Assembly (NCBI RefSeq): GCF_001856665.1
Contig: NZ_CP017781.1
Coordinates: 372,001-436,000, forward strand
Origin: Rhodobacter xanthinilyticus
GTDB lineage: Bacteria; Pseudomonadota; Alphaproteobacteria; Rhodobacterales; Rhodobacteraceae
DNA length: 64,000 nucleotides
Direction: 5' to 3'
The position numbers and the translations under genes were made by a program. Below the pieces are notes generated by a model, which searched no databases, was not told the origin of the DNA, and saw only the letters and a list, made by a program, of their open reading frames with translations. This document shows positions 48,297 to 56,625 of the stretch, piece after piece (the first letter of the stretch is position 1; each line of letters opens with the position of its first letter).

Positions 48297-48403
48297 GATC
48301 CGCTCCTTGGCTTGAAGTCTGCGATATACCTAGGCGATGCGGGAGAATATTTCACCCCCCGCCGCAATCGCGCCAAAAGATCGGGAAGACGTTGCGCCTG
48401 GCT

Positions 48404-48429
48404 GGCGGGCGATAGAATTATCTCCCGCC
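48404..48429. promoter_or_regulatory. Imperfect palindrome between peroxiredoxin and aldehyde dehydrogenase genes
   Basis: GGCGGGCGATA (48404-48414) and TATCTCCCGCC (48419-48429) pair at 10 of 11 positions around GAAT. It lies 54 bp from the aldehyde dehydrogenase start. A related GCGGGAGAATATTTC stretch lies at 48339-48354. Confidence 0.5.
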
Positions 48430-48482
48430 CCGTTGCGCTTTGTGAAACCGGGTGACAGGCTGCGGGGCAACAGGAGGTCACC

Positions 48483-49919
48483 ATGCTCACCAAGCGCGAA
48501 TTCTATATCGACGGCCAATGGGTCGCCCCCGCCGCGGCGCGGGATTACCACGTCATCAACCCCGCCACCGAGGAGCCCTGCGCGGTGATCTCGCTGGGCG
48601 ACCGGGCCGATACCGAGGCCGCGGTGGCCGCAGCCAAGGCCGCGCTGCCCGGCTGGCGCGCGACCGATCCGGCGGTGCGGCTGGGCTATGTCGAGAAGAT
48701 CCTCGAGATCTATCAGGCCCGCTACGAGGAAATGGCTCAGGCAATGAGCCTCGAGATGGGCGCGCCGATCAAGCTCGCGCGCGAGGATCAGGCCGGCGCC
48801 GGCACCTGGCATATCTCGAATTTCATAAAGGCCGCGAAAGAATTCGAGTGGATCCACCCGCTCGGCGATGGCACCCCGGGCGCGATGATCGCCTATGAGC
48901 CGATCGGCGTGGTGGGGCTGATCACGCCCTGGAACTGGCCGATGAACCAGGTCACGCTAAAGGTGATCCCGGCGCTGATCGCGGGCTGCACGATGGTGCT
49001 CAAACCCTCCGAGGAGGCGCCGCTGAGCTCGCTGCTGTTTGCGGAATTCGTGGCCGAGGCGGGGGTGCCCGCGGGGGTGTTCAACCTCGTGAACGGCGAT
49101 GGTCTCGGCGTCGGCTCGCAGCTCTCGCACCACCCCGATATCGCGATGATCTCCTTCACCGGCTCGACCCGCGCCGGCAAGGCGATCTCGCTCGCCGCCG
49201 CCGAGACGCTCAAACGCGTCTGCCTCGAACTCGGCGGCAAGGGCGCCAACCTCGTCTTCGCCGATTGCGATGAGAAAGCCGTCAAACGCGGCGTGCGGCA
49301 CATGTTCGAGAACTCGGGCCAGAGCTGCAACGCCCCGAGCCGGATGCTCGTCGAGCGCAGCTATTACGAAACCGCCCTCGAGATCGCCGCCGCAACCGCC
49401 GCCGAAACCCGCGTCGGCCCGCCCGATGAAGAGGGCCGCCATATCGGCCCGGTGATCAACAAATCGCAGTTCGACAAGATCCAGGGCCTGATCGAGAGCG
49501 GCATCAAGGAGGGCGCGCGGCTGATCGCGGGCGGCCTTGGCCGGCCGGAGGGGCTCAACAAGGGCTATTACGTGCGCCCCACGATCTTCGCCGATTGCAC
49601 GCCCGAGATGACGATCATGCGCGAGGAAATCTTCGGGCCGGTGCTCTCGATCATGCCCTTCGACACCGAGGAAGAGGCGCTCGCGCTGGCCAATGACACG
49701 CCCTATGGCCTGACGAACTACGCCCAGACGCAAGACCCGGCGCGGATCCGCCGCCTCGCACGCGCGCTCAACGCCGGCATGGTGCAGATCAACGGCCAAA
49801 GCCGCGGCGCGGGCGCGCCTTTCGGCGGCGTCGGCGCTTCGGGGCTCGCACGCGAGGGCGGGCGCTGGGGCATCGAGGAATTCTGCACCGTCAAATCGAT
49901 CGGCGGCTGGGCCGACTGA
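48483..49919 (+). CDS. Aldehyde dehydrogenase family protein
   Basis: 478 residues. NAD(P)-dependent oxidation of an aldehyde to a carboxylate. Motifs: PWNWPMNQVTLKVIPAL, KPSEEAPLSS, FTGSTRAGKAI, LELGGKGANLVFADCD (catalytic Glu), FENSGQSCNAPSRM (catalytic Cys), EEIFGPVLSIMPF and GGVGASGLAREGG. Looks like the general ALDH family rather than a substrate-specific type. CAGGAGG precedes the start. It is divergent from a peroxiredoxin and followed by a large inverted repeat. Confidence 0.95.
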   Translation: MLTKREFYIDGQWVAPAAARDYHVINPATEEPCAVISLGDRADTEAAVAAAKAALPGWRATDPAVRLGYVEKILEIYQARYEEMAQAMSLEMGAPIKLAREDQAGAGTWHISNFIKAAKEFEWIHPLGDGTPGAMIAYEPIGVVGLITPWNWPMNQVTLKVIPALIAGCTMVLKPSEEAPLSSLLFAEFVAEAGVPAGVFNLVNGDGLGVGSQLSHHPDIAMISFTGSTRAGKAISLAAAETLKRVCLELGGKGANLVFADCDEKAVKRGVRHMFENSGQSCNAPSRMLVERSYYETALEIAAATAAETRVGPPDEEGRHIGPVINKSQFDKIQGLIESGIKEGARLIAGGLGRPEGLNKGYYVRPTIFADCTPEMTIMREEIFGPVLSIMPFDTEEEALALANDTPYGLTNYAQTQDPARIRRLARALNAGMVQINGQSRGAGAPFGGVGASGLAREGGRWGIEEFCTVKSIGGWAD

Positions 49920-49927
49920 CCAGCGCC

Positions 49928-50023
49928 GCGCAGGCGGAGAGGTCGCAAGGGCGTATTTGGGCCAAGAAGAAGCGACAGGGTTTCTTCTTGGTTCAAATAC
50001 GCATCCTTCCTCGCCGCTTGCGC
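49928..50023. repeat. Long inverted repeat between aldehyde dehydrogenase and exonuclease III genes
   Basis: Core arms of 21 nt (49951-49971 and 49982-50002) match at 19 positions around a 10-nt loop GCGACAGGGT; they begin GCGTATTTG and end CAAATACGC. Outer arms 49928-49942 and 50009-50023 match at 13 of 15. Could be a mobile-like repeat or a bidirectional termination structure. Confidence 0.75.
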
Positions 50024-50086
50024 AGGCTTCGGGTTGCGCGCGCCAACGCCGCGGGCCAGTATCGCGCCCTATTCGAGGAGACGCCG

Positions 50087-50875
50087 ATGACCTTCACCCT
50101 TGCCACCTGGAACATCAACTCGGTCCGCCTGCGCGAGGCGCTCGTGTGTCGGCTGATGCGCGACGAGGCGCCCGATGTGCTCTGCTTGCAGGAATGCAAG
50201 AGCCCGGTCGAGAAGATCCCGATGGAGCAGTTCCGCGCGCTGGGCTACGAGCATGTCGTCGCGCGCGGGCAGAAGGGCTACAACGGTGTCGCGATCTTCT
50301 CCAAGATGCCGATCGAGGAGGTCAGGGCGGGCGATTACGCGGGGCTCGGCCACGCGCGCCATATCGCCGGGCGGCTCGCCAATGGCGTCACCGTCCACAA
50401 CTTCTATGTCCCCGCGGGTGGCGATGTGCCCGACCGCGCGGTGAACGAGAAATTCGGCCAGAAGCTCGATTTCCTGACCCATATGCGCGATGATTTCGCG
50501 GCCAACCGCCCCGCGCGCGCGATCCTGGTGGGCGATCTCAATATTGCGCCGCGCGAGGATGATGTCTGGAACCACAAGGCGCTCCTGAAGATCGTCAGCC
50601 ACACGCCGATCGAGGTCGAGCATCTGGCGCAGGTGATGGCGGCGGGCGATTGGGTCGATGTCACGCGGCAAGATATCCCCGAGGGGCGGCTCTATTCGTG
50701 GTGGAGCTATCGCTCGCCCGATTGGGACACCGCCGACAAGGGCCGCCGGCTCGATCATGTCTGGGCGACCCCCGATATCGCGCCCGCCGCGCGCGGCAGC
50801 CGGATCTTGCGCGCGGTGCGCGGCTGGGAGCAGCCCTCCGATCATGCGCCGGTCTTCGCGACCTTTGATTTGTGA
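50087..50875 (+). CDS. xth: Exodeoxyribonuclease III
   Basis: 262 residues. AP endonuclease/3'-5' exonuclease. Conserved blocks LATWNINSVRLREAL, DVLCLQECKSP with the metal Glu, GYNGVAIFSKMPI, VVHNFYVPAGGD (read as VTVHNFYVPAGG), VGDLNIAPREDDVWN, RRLDHVWAT and the terminal SDHAPVFATFDL. The start is set at 50087 after GAGGAG; the frame is open upstream through part of the inverted repeat. Confidence 0.96.
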   Translation: MTFTLATWNINSVRLREALVCRLMRDEAPDVLCLQECKSPVEKIPMEQFRALGYEHVVARGQKGYNGVAIFSKMPIEEVRAGDYAGLGHARHIAGRLANGVTVHNFYVPAGGDVPDRAVNEKFGQKLDFLTHMRDDFAANRPARAILVGDLNIAPREDDVWNHKALLKIVSHTPIEVEHLAQVMAAGDWVDVTRQDIPEGRLYSWWSYRSPDWDTADKGRRLDHVWATPDIAPAARGSRILRAVRGWEQPSDHAPVFATFDL

Positions 50876-50954
50876 GACATTTCCGCCTGCCCCCTTGGCG
50901 GCGCGCGGCTTCGCGCGCATATAGGGGGCAACCCATTCCGAGGAGGATCGCGCC

Positions 50955-51854
50955 ATGTTTGGAACCGATGCAACCCCCGCGCCGACGCAGCTCGTCACCG
51001 ATGTGAGTGAGGCCAATTTCATGGCCGAGGTCGTCGACAAGTCGATGACCGTGCCGGTGATCGTCGATTTCTGGGCGCCCTGGTGCGGGCCCTGCCGTCA
51101 GCTCGGGCCGGCGCTCGAGGCGGCGGTGCAGGAGGCCAAGGGCAAGGTCGTGATGGCCAAGGTCAATGTCGATGAAAACCAGATGATCGCGGGCCAGATG
51201 CGGGTGCAGTCGATCCCGACGGTCTATGCCTTCTGGCAGGGCCAGCCGGTCGACGGGTTCCAGGGCGCGCTGCCGGCCTCGGAGCTGAAGAAATTCGTCG
51301 AGAAGCTCGCCGCGCTGGCGGGCGACGGGGGCCTCGCGGATGCGGTGGCCGCCGCCGAGGAGATGCTGGCCGAGGGCGCCGCGGTGGACGCGGCCGAGAC
51401 TTTCGCCGCGATCCTCGAGGAGGATGGCGAGAACGCCGAGGCCTATGGCGGGCTCGTGCGCGCGCATCTGGCGCTTGGCAATCTCGATCAGGCCGAGGCT
51501 TTCCTTGCCGGTGTGCCCGCGAAGATCGCCGCCTCTGCGCCGGTCGAGGCGGCGCGCGCGCAGGTTGCGCTCGCCCGTCAGGCCGAGAAGGCGGGCCCGC
51601 TCGATGCGCTGAAATCGGCGGTCGAGGCCGATCCGGCGGATGCGCAGGCGCGCTTCGATTATGCCCAGGCGCTGCATGCCGGCGGCCAGATCGAGGAGGC
51701 GGTCGACCAGCTTCTCGAGCTCTTCCGCCGCGACCGCGAATGGAACGAGGGCGCCGCGAAGACCCAGCTTTTCACCATCTTCGACGCGCTCAAGCCCAAT
51801 GACCCGATCGTGCTCAAGGGCCGGCGCAAGCTCTCGTCGATGGTATTTGCCTGA
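50955..51854 (+). CDS. Thioredoxin domain protein with TPR-like C-terminus (YbbN/CnoX type)
   Basis: 299 residues. N-terminal thioredoxin domain (about 15-120) with FWAPWCGPCRQLGPAL, keeping an active CGPC rather than the SxxC of E. coli CnoX, plus QSIPTVYAFWQGQPVDGF. The C-terminal region (about 125-290) has helical repeats such as AAETFAAILEEDGENAEAY and ADAQARFDYAQALHAGGQ, the YbbN TPR-like module. Probably a redox-active chaperone holdase. GAGGAGG precedes the start. Followed 27 bp later by the Lon-N domain gene. Confidence 0.93.
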   Translation: MFGTDATPAPTQLVTDVSEANFMAEVVDKSMTVPVIVDFWAPWCGPCRQLGPALEAAVQEAKGKVVMAKVNVDENQMIAGQMRVQSIPTVYAFWQGQPVDGFQGALPASELKKFVEKLAALAGDGGLADAVAAAEEMLAEGAAVDAAETFAAILEEDGENAEAYGGLVRAHLALGNLDQAEAFLAGVPAKIAASAPVEAARAQVALARQAEKAGPLDALKSAVEADPADAQARFDYAQALHAGGQIEEAVDQLLELFRRDREWNEGAAKTQLFTIFDALKPNDPIVLKGRRKLSSMVFA

Positions 51855-51881
51855 GCGGCCGCGCGCCCTAAGTGGTCTGCC

Positions 51882-52520
51882 ATGATGAACCCCGGCGACC
51901 TTCCCGATGTGATCCCGATCTTCCCGCTTTCCGGGGCGCTTTTGCTGCCTCGGGGGCGCTTGCCGCTCCATATCTTCGAGCCGCGCTATCTGCAGATGAT
52001 CGAGGATTGTCTGAAGACCCGCGCGCGACTGATCGGTATGATCCAGCCGCGCCGCTGCCCGGGCGGGGCGGAGAAACTGAGCGCGATCGGCTGCGTGGGG
52101 CGGCTGACCGGCTTTTCCGAGACCGAGGACGGGCGCTACATGATCACCCTCTCGGGGATCTCGCGCTACCGCGTGATCGAGGAGATCGAGGGCTTCACCC
52201 CCTATCGCCGCGCCCGCGTGAGCTGGGCGGATTTCGCCCGCGATATCGGCCCCGCCGAACATGACCCGGGCTTTGATCGCGACCCGTTCATGGGGCTTTT
52301 GTGCCGCTATTTCGGGGCGCGCGGGCTCGATACCGATTGGGAGGCGATGAAGGATGCCGAGGAGGAGCTGCTGATCAACTCGCTCGCGATGCTGTTGCCG
52401 CTCGAACCCGAGGATAAACAGGCGCTGCTCGAGGCGCCCGATCTGACCGGCCGGCGCGAGACGTTGGCGGCGCTGATGGAATTCGCGCTGCGCGGTTGCG
52501 GCGAGGAGGGGATGCAATGA
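51882..52520 (+). CDS. Lon N-terminal substrate-binding domain protein
   Basis: 212 residues: [34 protein letters not shown] in two parts, [29 protein letters not shown] and a C-terminal helical half with [23 protein letters not shown] in two parts. Matches the stand-alone Lon-N (PUA-like) family. No ATPase or protease domain. Likely a substrate-binding or adaptor protein, but unproven. Either of two adjacent ATGs (51882, 51885) may start. Overlaps the Trm112 gene by four bases. Confidence 0.92.
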   Translation: MMNPGDLPDVIPIFPLSGALLLPRGRLPLHIFEPRYLQMIEDCLKTRARLIGMIQPRRCPGGAEKLSAIGCVGRLTGFSETEDGRYMITLSGISRYRVIEEIEGFTPYRRARVSWADFARDIGPAEHDPGFDRDPFMGLLCRYFGARGLDTDWEAMKDAEEELLINSLAMLLPLEPEDKQALLEAPDLTGRRETLAALMEFALRGCGEEGMQ

Positions 52521-52702
52521 CCGAGGCGAAACCGCTCTTCGACCGGCGCATGCTCGAGGCGCTGGTCTGCCCGGTGACCCAAGGGCCGCTCAGCTATGAC
52601 GCCGAGCGTCAGGAGCTCGTCTCGCGCGCCGCGCATCTGGCCTTCCCGATCCGCGGCGGTATCCCGATCATGCTCGTCGACGAGGCGCGCGCGCTCGATT
52701 AA
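52517..52702 (+). CDS. Trm112-family protein
   Basis: 61 residues: [32 protein letters not shown] in adjacent blocks, then [18 protein letters not shown]. Only one cysteine (VCPVT) remains of the usual zinc-binding set, so metal binding may be lost, as in many bacterial members (YcaR type). Eukaryotic Trm112 activates methyltransferases; role here unknown. Shares a TTAA double stop with the convergent UbiH-type gene. Confidence 0.93.
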   Translation: MTEAKPLFDRRMLEALVCPVTQGPLSYDAERQELVSRAAHLAFPIRGGIPIMLVDEARALD

Positions 52703-53925
52703 AGCGCGCGGCCCTGCATCAGCCGCGGCAGCGGGCCCGAGAGCCCGGCGGCTTGGCGCATGAACCCCTGCCGCAGGCCCGGGATCGCGTTGACGACGCC
52801 CATGCCGAGATCGCGCCCCGCCCGCAGGATCGGATTATCGTTTGAAAACAGCTTGTTGACGCTATCCATCCCGAGCGCGAGCGCCGTCGAATCGAACCGC
52901 CGCCAGCCCTGATAGCGCTCCAGCACGTCGAGCGCGCCGAGATCCTCGCCCCGCCGCATCGCCTCGACCAGAATCTCCGCCAGCGCGGCCACATCGCGCA
53001 GCCCGAGGTTCAGCCCCTGACCCGCGATCGGGTGCACGCCATGCGCCGCATCGCCGATCAGCGCCACCCGCGGCGCCGCATAGGCCCGCGCGAGCGTGAG
53101 GTTGAGCGGGTAGCTGAACCGCGGCCCCGCGAGCCGGATTTCGCCCAGGAAATCGCCAAAGCGCGGCCGCAGGATCGCGAGAAAATCGGCATCCGGGAGC
53201 GCCGCGATGCGCTTGGCGTTGGCGTCGGTCTCCGACCAGACGATCGAGCTGCGGTTGCCCGGCAGCGGCAAGATCGCGAGCGGCCCGCTCGTCATGAAGA
53301 ACTGATGCGCGATGCCGTTATGCGGGCGCTCATGGTCGAGCGCGGCGACGAGCGCGGTCTGGCCATAGCCCCAGCCCTCGCGCCCGATGCCTGCGCGTTC
53401 GGCCACGCCCGAGCGGCGGCCATCGGCGCCGACGAGGAGCCTTGCGCCGAGCATCCGCCCGTCCGAAAGCGTCGCTCGGATGCCGCCGGGGACGACGTCT
53501 TGCGCGGTGATCGCGGTCTCATGGATCAGCGTGATCGCCGGGCTCGCCTCCATCGCGTCGAGAAAGGCGCGGTAGAGGAAGCGGTCCTCGAGCATGTAGC
53601 CCACCGGCGCCTGATCGAGCTCGCGCGCGTCGAAATGCAGAAAGAACGGCGCCGCGCCCTCGCCCGGGCGGCCATCGGCGGCTTTCACCTCCATCATCGG
53701 CTGCGCCGACTGCGCGACCGCAGGCCAGACCCCGATCGCCGCGAGGAGCTTTTGCGAGGCGAGCGCGAGCGCATAGGCGCGCCCGTCGAATTCATCGGCG
53801 GCGCGGGCGCGCGCGGGCGCCGCATCGACCACGGTCACGGAAAGCCCCGCGCCAGCCAGCGCGAGCGCGAGCGCCGGGCCATTGAGGCCACCCCCGGCGA
53901 TGAGAATATCGGAATCGTGTTTCAT
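52699..53925 (-). CDS. UbiH/COQ6-family FAD monooxygenase
   Basis: 408 residues. Ring hydroxylase for ubiquinone synthesis. FAD motif [21 protein letters not shown] in two halves (GGGLNG), [30 protein letters not shown], and the UbiH signature [21 protein letters not shown] followed by LRDVAAL. The specific ring position cannot be told from sequence. A longer start at 53961 is possible. Convergent with Trm112, divergent from the amidase. Confidence 0.92.
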   Translation of the reverse strand: MKHDSDILIAGGGLNGPALALALAGAGLSVTVVDAAPARARAADEFDGRAYALALASQKLLAAIGVWPAVAQSAQPMMEVKAADGRPGEGAAPFFLHFDARELDQAPVGYMLEDRFLYRAFLDAMEASPAITLIHETAITAQDVVPGGIRATLSDGRMLGARLLVGADGRRSGVAERAGIGREGWGYGQTALVAALDHERPHNGIAHQFFMTSGPLAILPLPGNRSSIVWSETDANAKRIAALPDADFLAILRPRFGDFLGEIRLAGPRFSYPLNLTLARAYAAPRVALIGDAAHGVHPIAGQGLNLGLRDVAALAEILVEAMRRGEDLGALDVLERYQGWRRFDSTALALGMDSVNKLFSNDNPILRAGRDLGMGVVNAIPGLRQGFMRQAAGLSGPLPRLMQGRAL

Positions 53926-54005
53926 GGGCGTTACTATGGCGCGATCGGCGGGATTGTCCATGCGCGCCTCTGTCGCTAGCCTCGGCCGAGGCCAAGGAGG
54001 TGCGG

Positions 54006-55319
54006 ATGGATCGGTTCAAGAGCGCGGCGGAACAGGGGCGGGCGATTGCGGCGGGCAAGCTCTGCCCGGTGGACATGGCCGAGGCCTATCTCGAGGCCGC
54101 GGCGGGCGCGCCCGATGTCTATGCGCGGCTGACGCCGAAACGCGCGCGCGCCGAGGCGATGGCGGCGCGGGCGCGGGCGCGCGCGGGCGTGCGGCGCGGG
54201 CTTCTCGACGGGGTGGCGCTGAGCTGGAAGGATCTGTTCGACAGCGCGGGCGTGGCGACCGAGGCGGGCTCGCAGCTTCTCGAGGGGCGGATCCCCGAGG
54301 AGGACGCCGCCGTTCTCGCGCAGGCGACGCTTGCGGGCACGGTCTGCCTTGGCAAGACCCATATGACCGAGCTCGCGTTCTCCGGCCTCGGCGTGAACCC
54401 GATGACCGCGACGCCGCCCAATGCGATCGTGCCGCATCTCGCGCCGGGCGGGTCGAGCTCGGGCGCGGCGGTCTCGGTGAAACGCGGCCTCGCGGCGGCC
54501 GCGGTGGGCTCCGATACCGGCGGCTCGGTGCGCATCCCCTCGGCCTGGAACGAGCTCGTCGGGCTGAAAACCACCCATGGCCGGGTCTCGACCCAGGGCG
54601 TCGTGCCGCTGTGCAACCGCTTCGATACGGTCGGGCCGCTCGCGCGCACCGTCGAGGATTGCGCCGAGGTTCTGGCGGTGCTCGAGGGGCGCCCGGCGCC
54701 CGATCTGCGTGGCGCGCGCCTCGCGGGGGCGCGGCTTCTGGTGCTCGAGGGGCTGCCCTTCGAGGGCACCCGCGAGGCGCCCGCGCGCGGCTTCGAGGCG
54801 GCGGTCGAACGGCTCGGGCGCGGCGGCGCGCGCATCGAGCGGCGCGCGTTGCCGATGGTTCGGCCGGCGATGGATCTCTCGGGGATCCTTTTCGCGCCAG
54901 AGGCTTACGGGATCTGGAAAGAGGTGATCGAGGCCGCGCCAGAGAAGATGTATCCGGTGATCCTCGAGCGGTTCCGCGGCGGCGCGGGGATCCTGGCGGC
55001 CGATTATGTCGCCGCCTGGGAGGCGCTTGCGGGCTATCGCGCGGCCTGGGCCGAGGCCACGGCGGGCTATGATGCGGTGCTCGTGCCGACCTCGCCGATC
55101 CTGCCGCCCGATGCGCGCCGGCTGCTCACCGACCCGGCCTATTTCGCCTCCGAAAACCTGCTCGCGCTGCGCAACACCCGGATCGGCAATATCTTCGGGC
55201 TGTGCGTGCTGACCCTGCCCACCGGCGAGCCGATGTGCGGCATCAGCCTGATGGGCCGCCCGGGCGGCGAGGCGGCGCTATTGCGGCTCGGCCAGGCCGC
55301 CGAGGCCGCACTTGGCTGA
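54006..55319 (+). CDS. Amidase signature enzyme
   Basis: 437 residues. Ser-Ser-Lys amidohydrolase: lysine in ALSWKDLFDSAGV, cis-Ser in PGGSSSGAAVSV and nucleophile Ser in GSDTGGSVRIPSAWN. The C-terminal part has YDAVLVPTSPILPPDA and PTGEPMCGISLMG, as in AtzF/aspartyl-tRNA amidase-like enzymes. Not GatA, which has a distinct context. The start at 54006 has AGGAGG five bases before. The target amide is unknown. Confidence 0.93.
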   Translation: MDRFKSAAEQGRAIAAGKLCPVDMAEAYLEAAAGAPDVYARLTPKRARAEAMAARARARAGVRRGLLDGVALSWKDLFDSAGVATEAGSQLLEGRIPEEDAAVLAQATLAGTVCLGKTHMTELAFSGLGVNPMTATPPNAIVPHLAPGGSSSGAAVSVKRGLAAAAVGSDTGGSVRIPSAWNELVGLKTTHGRVSTQGVVPLCNRFDTVGPLARTVEDCAEVLAVLEGRPAPDLRGARLAGARLLVLEGLPFEGTREAPARGFEAAVERLGRGGARIERRALPMVRPAMDLSGILFAPEAYGIWKEVIEAAPEKMYPVILERFRGGAGILAADYVAAWEALAGYRAAWAEATAGYDAVLVPTSPILPPDARRLLTDPAYFASENLLALRNTRIGNIFGLCVLTLPTGEPMCGISLMGRPGGEAALLRLGQAAEAALG

Positions 55320-55436
55320 AATGCCACAATCTTCCGCAGGTTGCGCGCGGGCGGCGGCGCTTTTTCTGGACGCGCCGCGGCCGAGCCTGTAACCTCCGGG
55401 GAAACGGGGCGAAATGACCCCGAGATTGAGGCACAG

Positions 55437-56615
55437 ATGGCGTTTCCCGAGCGGTTCTCGAACCTGCCCGAATATGCGTTTCCGCGGCTGCGGGCGCTTC
55501 TTGACGAGCACGCCCCCGGCGGCGAACAAATCGCCATGACGATTGGCGAGCCGCGCCATGCGCTGCCCGGCTTCGTTGCGCCGGTTCTGGCGCAACATAT
55601 TGCAGAATTTGGGAAATATCCGGTCAATGAGGGCACGCCCGAGCTGCTCGCGGCGATCGCGGGCTGGATCGACCGGCGCTTTGGCGTCGATCTCGCGCCC
55701 GGGCGGATCATGGCGCTCAACGGCACCCGCGAGGGGCTTTACAACGCCGCCGTGGCGCTCTGCCCCGAGGAAAAACGCGGCCGCCGTCCGGTCGTTCTGA
55801 TCCCCAACCCGTTCTATCAGGTCTATGCCGTGGCCGCCGCGACGGTGGGCGCCGAGCCCGTTTTCGTGCCCGCCAGTGCCGAGACCGGCTTTCTGCCCGA
55901 TTACGCGAGCCTGCCCGCCGAGGTGCTCGACCGCACCGCGATCGCCTATCTGTGCTCGCCCGCGAACCCGCAGGGCGCGGTCGCCTCGCGGGCCTATCTC
56001 GAGACGCTGATCGGGCTCGCCGAGAAACATGATTTCCAGATTTTCGCCGATGAATGCTATTCGGAGCTGTGGCGCACCGAGCCGCCGCCCGGCGCGCTCG
56101 AAGTGGCGGCCAGGATCGGCGCCGACCCCGAGCGCGTGGTGATCTTCCATTCGCTCTCGAAACGCTCGAACCTGCCGGGGCTGCGCTCGGGCTTTTGCGC
56201 GGGCGGGCCCGAGTCGATCCGCCGCATCCGCCAGCTGCGCGCCTATGCCGGGGCGCCGCTGCCTCTGCCGGTGCAGCGGGTGTCGGAGGTGGCCTGGGCG
56301 GACGAGGCGCATGTCATCGAGAACCGCGCGCTCTATGCCGAGAAATATGCGATCGCCGAGGAAATCTTCAGCGGTGTCAACAGCTTCCAGCTCCCCGATG
56401 CCGGGTTCTTCCTGTGGCTTCCGGTCGAGGATGGCGAGGCGGCGGCGCTGAAACTCTGGCGCGAGACCGGGGTGCGGGTTCTGCCCGGCGCCTATCTCTC
56501 GCGCGAGGTGGCGGGGGAAAACCCCGGCAAGGGTTATATTCGGGTGGCTCTCGTCGCCCCAAAAGAAGAAACGCAGCGCGGGCTCCAGCGGCTCCGTGAC
56601 TGCCTCTATGCGTGA
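55437..56615 (+). CDS. Class I/II PLP aminotransferase, possibly DapC
   Basis: 392 residues. Fold type [53 protein letters not shown] in two parts, [26 protein letters not shown], and the PLP lysine in [16 protein letters not shown]. This resembles succinyl-diaminopimelate aminotransferases (DapC) of the succinylase route, which fits dapD in the same window; other aminotransferase roles are possible. Followed by ftsK with the start of ftsK near its stop. Confidence 0.9.
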   Translation: MAFPERFSNLPEYAFPRLRALLDEHAPGGEQIAMTIGEPRHALPGFVAPVLAQHIAEFGKYPVNEGTPELLAAIAGWIDRRFGVDLAPGRIMALNGTREGLYNAAVALCPEEKRGRRPVVLIPNPFYQVYAVAAATVGAEPVFVPASAETGFLPDYASLPAEVLDRTAIAYLCSPANPQGAVASRAYLETLIGLAEKHDFQIFADECYSELWRTEPPPGALEVAARIGADPERVVIFHSLSKRSNLPGLRSGFCAGGPESIRRIRQLRAYAGAPLPLPVQRVSEVAWADEAHVIENRALYAEKYAIAEEIFSGVNSFQLPDAGFFLWLPVEDGEAAALKLWRETGVRVLPGAYLSREVAGENPGKGYIRVALVAPKEETQRGLQRLRDCLYA

Positions 56616-56625
56616 GGACGGGCAC

